From Methylomicrobium sp035916875 (GTDB lineage Bacteria; Pseudomonadota; Gammaproteobacteria; Methylococcales; Methylomonadaceae), in the NCBI RefSeq assembly GCF_035916875.1, contig NZ_JAXUHN010000029.1, forward strand, positions 1-26,880: a stretch of DNA of 26,880 bases, given 5' to 3'. A program made the position numbers and the translations under genes. This document shows, piece after piece, positions 21,481 to 26,880 of the stretch. Position 1 is the first letter of the stretch. Each line of letters opens with the position of its first letter. The notes beneath the pieces are model-generated. The model was not told the origin of the DNA, did not search any database, and was given only the letters and a program-made list of their open reading frames with translations.

Positions 21481-22188
21481 ATGAGCATAAATAATATCGC
21501 ATTAATTCAAGAAATAGCTGCCAAAGCAGAGTCTTTAAACGTTCCCTTTGATAGGTCAGAGTCTAACCACATCAGTATAATAGGTAAACAGGATAAATTC
21601 ATTTCTCTTGCTGACGCAGCAAATAAGCAAGAGCCTCTGGAAAAAAGCGAGCTTAAAGTTGTTGTGGCGGGTAACGTCGGTTCTGGTAAATCTACCTCCA
21701 TAAAGGCAATTAGCGAAATACCTGTTATTTCTACCGAGACAAAAGCAACTGAATCCGTTGCCCTGCACAGAAAAGAAACCACTACAACAGCTATAGATTA
21801 TGGGGTCGCCTATATCGCCAATACAAAAATCCATATTTATGGTACGCCAGGACAAAGACGTTTTGATTTTATGGCTGATATTTTGTGTAAAGGCGCCAGC
21901 GGCATGGTTGTAATGATTGACAATGGGTGCCAAAATCCATTGACAGAAATTGATTATTACTTAAATAGATATGGTGGTTTTTTGCAAAGTTCTTCGGGAG
22001 TAATAGCGATCACCCATTTTGATGATAATCACACACAAACCAGTTTATTAGATTATCATACCTATATCTTAAAAAATGGCTTTACATGTCCTGTTATGTT
22101 GTTGGATGCCAGGAATAAACATGAAGTTGAAAAAATATTGCTTAAATTGCTCTTGCAAATCAGAAGCTTCAGGAAGGGTAAAAAATAA
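21481..22188 (+). CDS. COG2229-type small GTPase (MglA/SRbeta-like)
   Basis: A 235-residue P-loop GTPase. P-loop GNVGSGKS (64-71), a switch region KETTTTAIDYG (98-108), G3 motif IYGTPGQRRFDFM (119-131), which is characteristic of the COG2229 group, and ITHFDD (177-182) at the G4 position instead of N-K-x-D. About 55 residues precede the GTPase domain and have no known motif. Relatives usually pair with a Roadblock/LC7 activator and are linked to polarity or motility control; no Roadblock gene is present. The ATG has AGAGAG just ahead. Composition is AT-rich compared with the flanking operons. Confidence 0.82.
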   Translation: MSINNIALIQEIAAKAESLNVPFDRSESNHISIIGKQDKFISLADAANKQEPLEKSELKVVVAGNVGSGKSTSIKAISEIPVISTETKATESVALHRKETTTTAIDYGVAYIANTKIHIYGTPGQRRFDFMADILCKGASGMVVMIDNGCQNPLTEIDYYLNRYGGFLQSSSGVIAITHFDDNHTQTSLLDYHTYILKNGFTCPVMLLDARNKHEVEKILLKLLLQIRSFRKGKK

Positions 22189-22305
22189 TCAATGATTTTC
22201 GTGTTCTTGATCGGTTGCAAAAGCCAGTGTTTGGATATCTTCAATATTTTTTAATTCCGGTAAATTAAGTACTTCCGACGATAGGTTTATGGGTAAATAC
22301 GGCAT
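22189..22305 (-). CDS. Possible 38-aa small protein convergent with the GTPase
   Basis: The minus strand has ATG at 22305 and 38 codons to a TGA whose last base directly abuts the GTPase stop. The peptide starts MPYLPINLSSEVLNLPELKN and ends IEDIQTLAFATDQEHENH; it is acidic, soluble and compositionally protein-like. Ribosome site is weak (GGA next to the ATG). No family recognised. It could also be the end of a decayed gene. Confidence 0.35.
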   Translation of the reverse strand: MPYLPINLSSEVLNLPELKNIEDIQTLAFATDQEHENH

Positions 22306-22352
22306 TCCATTCTACATGTGTCATCAATATATAAGCAATATATCACCAATAA

Positions 22353-22550
22353 TTAACTATACCGGCGATTCTGTAGCCTTCTAAGAAACCTTTTTGCAAT
22401 ATTCTCGGGCAGCTTGCCGAAGGAAAATTTGCCTATGCGTGCGACATTCACTAGTTCCTGATTGGCTTGATTGTAACTACGCGGCTTGGCTTCAATTCGC
22501 GCTAAATGGGCTCGGCGGATAATGGCAGAATCGCTGATAGGACTGTCCGA
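22353..22550 (-). other. Open frame without ATG, possible gene remnant
   Basis: A minus-strand frame stays open for 65 codons between two stops and reads like protein (for example ARIEAKPRSYNQANQELV and FSFGKLPENIAKRFLRRLQN) with a basic C terminus. It has no ATG; a GTG with AGGA ahead would give about 32 residues. It may be a decayed gene or a small basic peptide gene. The rest of 22189-22663 holds no further recognisable gene. Confidence 0.3.
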
Positions 22551-22595
22551 TTATGGCATAGGATGTCGATAATCTTACCAAAAGGATGTGATAAG

Positions 22596-22682
22596 ATGGC
22601 GCGTTCATTTTTCATTCAGCCCTATGGCTCGATACTTTCATATCAGTCATTTTTTGCCCAGCCATGCCGTATAAATATTTAG
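22596..22682 (+). CDS. Possible 28-aa leader ORF overlapping the LTA-synthase-like gene start
   Basis: ATG at 22596, with AAGGA about ten bases ahead, opens 28 codons (MARSFFIQPYGSILSYQSFF...) and stops at 22682, past the ATG of the downstream gene at 22664. The downstream gene itself lacks a ribosome site, so this frame could deliver ribosomes to it. Unproven. Confidence 0.3.
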   Translation: MARSFFIQPYGSILSYQSFFAQPCRINI

Positions 22683-24493
22683 CGCCGCTATTTTCAACCA
22701 TCTTTCTTTATTTGATGTTTTACCTGATCGGCACGTTCAAGTTTGATGTGCAGATCGAAGCGGTGGCAATTCCTTACGACTTTTTGTTGCAATTATTCGT
22801 GGCTTATATGCTGTTTGCCTGGTCGCGGCGGATATGGATATTTTGGGTTTTGCAAACCTTGTTGACTGGCGTTTTGTACATCGGCAACGCGGTTAAAATT
22901 TCGTTTTTCGGCGGTCCTATCATGCCGGACGATATTTTTGCGCTACGTTCCCTGCTGTTGATTTTGGAAGGCTGGCGCTTTTTCGCGGCGGCGATTCCGT
23001 TGGCGGCGATTGGCAGTTTGTTCCTGTTCAATTTTACGATGCGGCACTGGAGCGCTTATCTGGCCAGCGTGGCGGCAATTCTGATCGGCATGACGATCAT
23101 TTATCAGCCGGCAATGATCGTGGAACCGCTCGATAAGCATTTTGGCAATTCGGTTTGGGACCAGCGTTCGAATTATCTTTGGCATGGCGCGACGATGTAC
23201 AGCCTGCAGGAAGGTGCGCGCTATTTCCTGATCGCCGACGTGCCGCCGGACATGGACGAAGCGCGGGAGTCCGCGCAGAATTTGCTGTCCGCGCAACCAC
23301 CTGTGGATCATGCTGGTAAAATATTCACGCCGCGCAATGTGCACCTGGTGCTGCTCGAATCGTTCTGGGATCCGAACAGCCTGAAAAAAGCGCGCTATAA
23401 ACAGAATCCACTGGCCCCGGATTTCAGGAAGCTCTGGAAAAACGCCGATTATGCGCATGCCATGGCGCCGGTGTTCGGCGGATTTACCGCCAATTCCGAA
23501 TTTGAAGTACTGTGCGGTTTTCCGGTCGTAAAAGACAATGTCAAATTCGAGCGCCAATTATTGAATGATGTGCCGTGCCTGCCGCACATTCTGGCAGAAA
23601 AGGGTTATAAAACTACCGCTTCGCATCCAAACGTGCCGGTATTTTGGAATCGGGTCAATGCATATGAACGGATGGGCTTCCAAACCTATTGGTCACTCGC
23701 CGATTTCGTGCAGGACGACATGAATCGGGAGTTTTTGTCCGATGTTTCGCTCTATCGGCAAGTGCTGGACAAAATCAAGCCAAGTCTCGAATCCAAACAG
23801 CCGATTTTCGATTACATCGTGACTTATTTTGGTCATTGGAATTATCCGCTCAGCGAGAGCCGTCCGAGTAAAGTCTCCTCTCCATCGCCGGTGGAGGAGG
23901 TCACAACCTACGCAAATACCGTATATTACAAATCGCGGGAGTTGATGGGTTTCATCGCTGACATCCAGAAACGCGACCCGGACAGCATTATCGTCCTATT
24001 CGGGGATCATCTACCGTTTTTAGGCGAGAACTTTGGAGGCTATGTCGATTCGGGCGTGCTGGCCACGAACCGCAGCGAATTTACACCGGAGATGTTCAAG
24101 TTTTATGTCAGTACGCCAATGCTGATTTTGGATGGCCGGAAAGGGGCTGTCAAAGTCGGCAGCCTGCCCTTATATCAGGTGCCAGGGCTGATTCTGAAGC
24201 TGTTGAACTATGACGAACCGGTTATAATGGATTATACGCAACCGGTTCAAGGTATGCGCATCCGTCCGCTGCCGGGAATGCATTTCGATTTGCTCGGCGA
24301 CGGCAAGATCGAGGTTTGCAAGGAACCGCCTTATAGCAAAACCTGCCAACAGTCGGCGGAATGGCTTCGCAATGTCAATATCGTCAGTAATGATCTGTTC
24401 ATCGGTCGGCAGGTAACTCGACCCGAACATCCGCCGCAGACGACCGAGCAGGAGTTTGTCGGCCCACCTGAAAAAGCCGGGGTGTATAATTAA
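22664..24493 (+). CDS. LTA synthase / OpgB-like sulfatase-fold membrane protein
   Basis: A 609-residue inner-membrane enzyme: about four to five membrane helices in residues 1-150, then a periplasmic alkaline-phosphatase-superfamily domain. Metal and catalytic signatures are LVLLESFWDP (Glu232), GGFTANSEFEVLCGFP (Thr275, the expected nucleophile), YFGHWNYP (His391) and FGDHLPFLGENFG (Asp448, His449). The family transfers phosphoglycerol or phosphoethanolamine head groups from phospholipids to glycans or lipids; the substrate here is unknown. The C-terminal tail of about 60 residues is Pro-rich. It stands alone, in GC-richer sequence between the AT-rich CheW/GTPase region and the IS debris. 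Confidence 0.88.
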   Translation: MPYKYLAPLFSTIFLYLMFYLIGTFKFDVQIEAVAIPYDFLLQLFVAYMLFAWSRRIWIFWVLQTLLTGVLYIGNAVKISFFGGPIMPDDIFALRSLLLILEGWRFFAAAIPLAAIGSLFLFNFTMRHWSAYLASVAAILIGMTIIYQPAMIVEPLDKHFGNSVWDQRSNYLWHGATMYSLQEGARYFLIADVPPDMDEARESAQNLLSAQPPVDHAGKIFTPRNVHLVLLESFWDPNSLKKARYKQNPLAPDFRKLWKNADYAHAMAPVFGGFTANSEFEVLCGFPVVKDNVKFERQLLNDVPCLPHILAEKGYKTTASHPNVPVFWNRVNAYERMGFQTYWSLADFVQDDMNREFLSDVSLYRQVLDKIKPSLESKQPIFDYIVTYFGHWNYPLSESRPSKVSSPSPVEEVTTYANTVYYKSRELMGFIADIQKRDPDSIIVLFGDHLPFLGENFGGYVDSGVLATNRSEFTPEMFKFYVSTPMLILDGRKGAVKVGSLPLYQVPGLILKLLNYDEPVIMDYTQPVQGMRIRPLPGMHFDLLGDGKIEVCKEPPYSKTCQQSAEWLRNVNIVSNDLFIGRQVTRPEHPPQTTEQEFVGPPEKAGVYN

Positions 24494-24762
24494 TCGGTCC
24501 TGCTGCGGGGTGCGCGATTACCCCCCAATGCCGACGCACGCCGCGTCACATCGGTCAGGCGGTAGGTGCCCCCATCTTACCTCTGCCTTTTGGGGTGAGT
24601 AATCGTGGGACTAAACACGTATCAAGTACGCCGATGGAATGCTTGGTATTATAACAGGACGTTGATCATGTTGAGCTCCTTGTTCCTCCCCAAGCAAAAG
24701 CAGACGGATTGTCGGCAATGTCTACTGTTGCCACTCAACGATTTGGTCGCCGCGTTGGAGCA

Positions 24763-24839
24763 CCTGTTGCCGTGCCGCTAGCTCAATGCCGCCGATTTGG
24801 CGGCCATTATCGATAAGCGCCATCGCTTACGGCAACAGG
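24763..24839. repeat. Nested inverted repeat (11-bp outer, 6-bp inner arms)
   Basis: CCTGTTGCCGT (24763-24773) is the exact reverse complement of ACGGCAACAGG (24829-24839). Inside lies a second hairpin, GCCGCC/GGCGGC (24788-24793 with 24799-24804), and the self-complementary TTATCGATAA. This could be the end or recombination site of a lost element. Confidence 0.5.
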
Positions 24840-24929
24840 CCAAGGAGTCTCATGCTAGACGGTGCCAGGTGGGGCAAGAAGGAATCTGACAAAGTAGAAT
24901 TAAGCTGTATAGTTAAAGTACACTACTGA

Positions 24930-24942
24930 ATTCTGAGGCAAA
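24930..24942 (+). repeat. 13-bp direct repeat, copy 1
   Basis: ATTCTGAGGCAAA occurs here and again at 26835-26847. Similarity continues loosely beyond the repeat (TTTA-x-TA, then TTGCG in both copies), suggesting two copies of a mobile-element end or a dispersed repeat on either side of the IS5-type element. Confidence 0.45.
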
Positions 24943-25435
24943 AATTTATTATTAGGGTTGCGCATTCCCAAGGTGTTCGCTAAAATCGGTAAATATTTAT
25001 TCTTAAGCATTTCGTAAGGTTATGGCAAAGTCCTGCATCAGATAAATCATTCATCGCACTCTTGATTTGCCTGTGGCAGTAACATTATGCATGTTCATCA
25101 TCTAGCGCTTTGGTTGTAATTGTTAGCTATTTATGCAGTTAATTTAGACGACTGTCTCTTGGGGCATATGAAGGATGAATGCAATGCCAGGGTAGTTTGG
25201 TTTATGGCTAGGTCTGAAAGTTGGTAAATGGTTCGTCAAGAGAGGTGTTGAAACGGTTAAGTGTTTTGCCTGCAGACCGATACCGTTAGATTGCGGAGAG
25301 GGCTTGCTTTACCGGTTGAGTGTTAATGACTGATCACTTGCGATTTGATGGGGTTTGAAATTGACTGACTGATATTGCATGCTCGAAAGTGGAGATTGGC
25401 TACTAATCCTTGTTGTTAAAATTTTTAGAAACAAT

Positions 25436-25476
25436 ATGTTAGCCATTTATTTTAATATAAAATAAATGGCTAACAT
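25436..25476. repeat. 41-bp near-perfect palindrome
   Basis: ATGTTAGCCATTTATTTTA (25436-25454) is the exact reverse complement of 25458-25476, with only three bases between. An ATG (25466) of a short open frame lies in the right arm. Arms this long are far beyond chance. Possible roles are an operator, a cruciform or a terminal or recombination site of an element. Confidence 0.75.
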
Positions 25477-25540
25477 GCTAGGGGGCATTTCTTTGAATGC
25501 TGATTCACGAGAGGGCTTTGAAGATGTCAAGTGCGATTTA

Positions 25541-26454
25541 GAGCCTATCCCAGTAGGAACCTTAACCCGACAAGTAACCTCTTATACGGATAAAGTTGTT
25601 GAAGAGGTATTCCGTATGGGTTTAGCGATAAAAGACGATGGCTGGCGGCTTTCGGAGGCGTTGCGGGCACGGCCGGAGCCCTTGCTGCCGCCGCGTAAAC
25701 CGCATCCTTGAGGTTGCCATAACCGCCGGATGCCGGACCGGCAGGCGATGAATGCGATTCTGTTCGTGTTGCGGGCCGGTTGCCAAGAGAATGCGTTGAA
25801 TGCCACCGGCATTTGTTTCAGTAGTCCGGCGCATCGCCGCTTTCTGGAGTGGACCGAGGCCTGCGCCTTCCAGGCTTTCTGGCGGGAAGGCGCTGTTGGC
25901 GTATGGCGACCTGAAGGGTTTGGATTGGTCGTGGCTGTCGATGGATGGGGCGATGACCAAAGCTCCATTAGATAGGGCCGAGAAAAGTTGGGCGCAACCC
26001 CTCCGATCGCGGTAAGCAAGGCGTCAAGCGCAGTCTATTGACCGAAGCGGCGGGGCTGCCTCAGTCTGATGATTGACGGCGCCAATCGGCATGATATGAA
26101 ATTGGAGCGGAGCACCGTGGAGGCGATTGTCGTCCCGCGGCCCGAGCCTATGCCCAAACAGCCGCAAGGACTCTGCCTGGACGAAGGGTATGATTATGAC
26201 GAAGTGCGTGAACTGGCGGAGGTATTCGGTTATACGGCGTATATCCGGGCACGCGGCGAGGAAGCCGGGACAATCAAGCCGGAAGCAGGCTTCAAGGCGC
26301 GGCGGTGGGTCGTGGAGCGCGCGCATAGCTGGATGAATCGGTTCCGTCGGATTCTGGTCTGCTGGGAAAACGGGCCGAGTCTTATTTTGTTATGGCTCCA
26401 CCCTAGCCTGCGGCATCATCACCTGGCGAGCTACGGGCCTACCGGGGTAGACTC
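25541..26454. mobile_element. Decayed IS5-family insertion sequence (914 bp)
   Basis: Imperfect terminal inverted repeats match at 14 of 17 positions: GAGCCTATCCCAGTAGG at the left (25541-25557) and the reverse complement of 26438-26454 at the right; all three mismatches are transitions. TTA precedes the left end (25538-25540) and follows the right end (26455-26457), fitting the three-base TNA target duplication of the IS1031 group of IS5. Between them lies the broken transposase. Length is normal for this family. No intact transposase, so it cannot move by itself. Confidence 0.75.
25616..26450 (+). pseudogene. IS5-family transposase, broken by stop and frameshifts
   Basis: Pieces of a DDE transposase in order: DDGWRLSEALRARPEPLLPP, then an in-frame TGA at 25709, PDRQAMNAILFVLRAGCQ, HRRFLEWTEACAFQAFWREG, a shift near 25890 into LKGLDWSWLSMDGAMTKAPL, another loss of frame near 25980, then IDGANRHDMKLERSTVEAIV, GYDYDEVRELAEVFGYTA and VERAHSWMNRFRRILV. 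The three catalytic acids are recognisable (Asp in SMDGA, Asp in IDGAN, Glu in VERAH), but they sit in different frames. A last shift brings the ending GIITWRATGLPG to a TAG inside the right inverted repeat. The 81-codon frame starting at 25466 is a chance fusion of flanking DNA to the transposase start. Confidence 0.85.
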
Positions 26455-26539
26455 TTAGTACCAAAGTACAGTATGCAACTGTTTTTTTTTGTGAAATAAT
26501 TTACACATGAGTTCAAATTAAGCTTAATTTAATAAACTC

Positions 26540-26830
26540 ATGATGCAAGATGTACAACAGGAATCGTTAATGAAGAAAACCAGCGTGGTACAATAAGGTC
26601 TTAAAAAGTTCTTCTGTATTGTTTTCTGTCGGACCCAATCAGTGCGGCATTACAAAACGGAGCATATCTGTTGACTTATTGCTAAACGGTTAACGTGGGA
26701 AAAGCATTGCGCTCACTCCAAGAAAAAGGGCGATAAAAGCCGTTACAGCTGCAAAAATTACATAGAGCCTGCTCAGAAAGTCTTAATGAACAATAAAATC
26801 TATCGGTTTCGGCGTAAGTTATTGATATAA
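26540..26830 (+). pseudogene. Broken ORF with zinc-ribbon-like segment, possible IS1595-type remnant
   Basis: A single frame from ATG 26540 to TAA 26830 reads like protein but has two internal stops (near 26594 and 26672). It begins MMQDVQQESLMKKTSVVQ and later gives LTWEKHCAHSKKKGDKSRYS followed by CKNY, which recalls the N-terminal zinc ribbon of IS1595-like transposases, with one cysteine of each pair apparently lost. The resemblance is weak and I would not insist on the family. The remaining bases of 26458-26880 show nothing else apart from a 13-bp repeat. Confidence 0.3.
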
Positions 26831-26834
26831 AGTG

Positions 26835-26847
26835 ATTCTGAGGCAAA
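26835..26847 (+). repeat. 13-bp direct repeat, copy 2
   Basis: Second copy of ATTCTGAGGCAAA, five bases after the end of the broken ORF at 26540-26830. See copy 1 at 24930-24942. Confidence 0.45.
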
Positions 26848-26880
26848 TTTACTACATTGCGGCTCTGGCAAATTCAAATA

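Larger units (their letters stand above)
24494..25465. other. Gene-poor stretch with repeats and no convincing gene
   Basis: Nearly 1 kb. The first 400 bases are GC-rich and contain a GGGGT/ACCCC hairpin at about 24513, a 38-codon open frame at 24668-24784 with no recognisable family, and a large inverted repeat. From about 24890 the sequence becomes AT-rich and shows no open frame of note. It is probably old mobile-element debris. Confidence 0.5.

Noticed and set aside
25582..26019. Long minus-strand open frame across the IS5-type element
   Set aside because: Shadow frame of the decayed transposase; its translation is rich in Arg/Ser/Pro and has no motif.
1..26880. CRISPR array, tRNA or rRNA genes
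   Set aside because: No regularly spaced repeats, cloverleaf-like sequences or rRNA signatures were seen in the window.

Overview
The window looks like chromosomal DNA of a gammaproteobacterial methylotroph, most likely a methanotroph of the Methylococcales. The evidence is a formaldehyde-activating-enzyme (Fae) paralog, a SoxYZ-like carrier of the kind associated with PQQ quinoprotein dehydrogenases, an aryl-polyene (APE)-type gene set, and genes of moderate GC content with gammaproteobacterial-type operons (lemA/TPM, pqiABC). The genus cannot be fixed from the sequence alone.

Layout. 1-850: tandem GC hairpins, a tiny membrane ORF and a broken alkaline phosphatase. 930-5541 (minus strand): a run led by lemA, followed by two TPM-domain proteins, a DOMON-like protein, a DUF1343/NamZ-like muramidase and a DUF599 membrane protein; the lemA promoter is well formed. 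5801-8104: SoxYZ-like carrier (plus), then an unrecognised 282-aa protein and a Cys-rich lipoprotein (both minus). 8273-15872 (plus): a tightly overlapping operon of APE-type genes: chain-length-factor-like ketosynthase homolog, acyltransferase, two acyl carrier proteins, membrane protein, AMP-ligase fused to a hotdog dehydratase, GT2 glycosyltransferase, LpxL-like acyltransferase, a hidden 33-aa ORF and an MIO aromatic ammonia-lyase. 15906-19885 (minus): Fae paralog followed by split pqiA, pqiB and pqiC, apparently one transcription unit. 19886-22660: AT-rich region with a single-domain CheW protein and a COG2229-type small GTPase, with a sigma-54-like promoter far upstream of cheW. 22664-24493: LTA-synthase-type sulfatase-fold membrane enzyme. 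24494-26880: gene-poor debris with a decayed IS5-family element whose ends and TTA target duplication can be read, a 41-bp palindrome, and another broken ORF.

How it works together. The APE-type operon could take an aromatic acid (possibly cinnamate/coumarate released by the ammonia-lyase), activate it with the ligase domain, load it on one of two ACPs, and hand the product to the acyltransferases and glycosyltransferase for membrane anchoring. The catalytic ketosynthases, ketoreductase and exporter expected of a complete APE system are not in the window, so the operon must rely on genes elsewhere. The Fae paralog lacks the histidine at the position proposed as catalytic in canonical Fae and heads a lipid-transport (pqi) operon, which is an unexpected pairing. 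The most novel-looking items are the 33-aa ORF coupled by ATGA overlaps on both sides, the Fae-pqi arrangement, the unusual Phe-His selectivity pair of the ammonia-lyase, and the orphan CheW/GTPase module with its structured leader.
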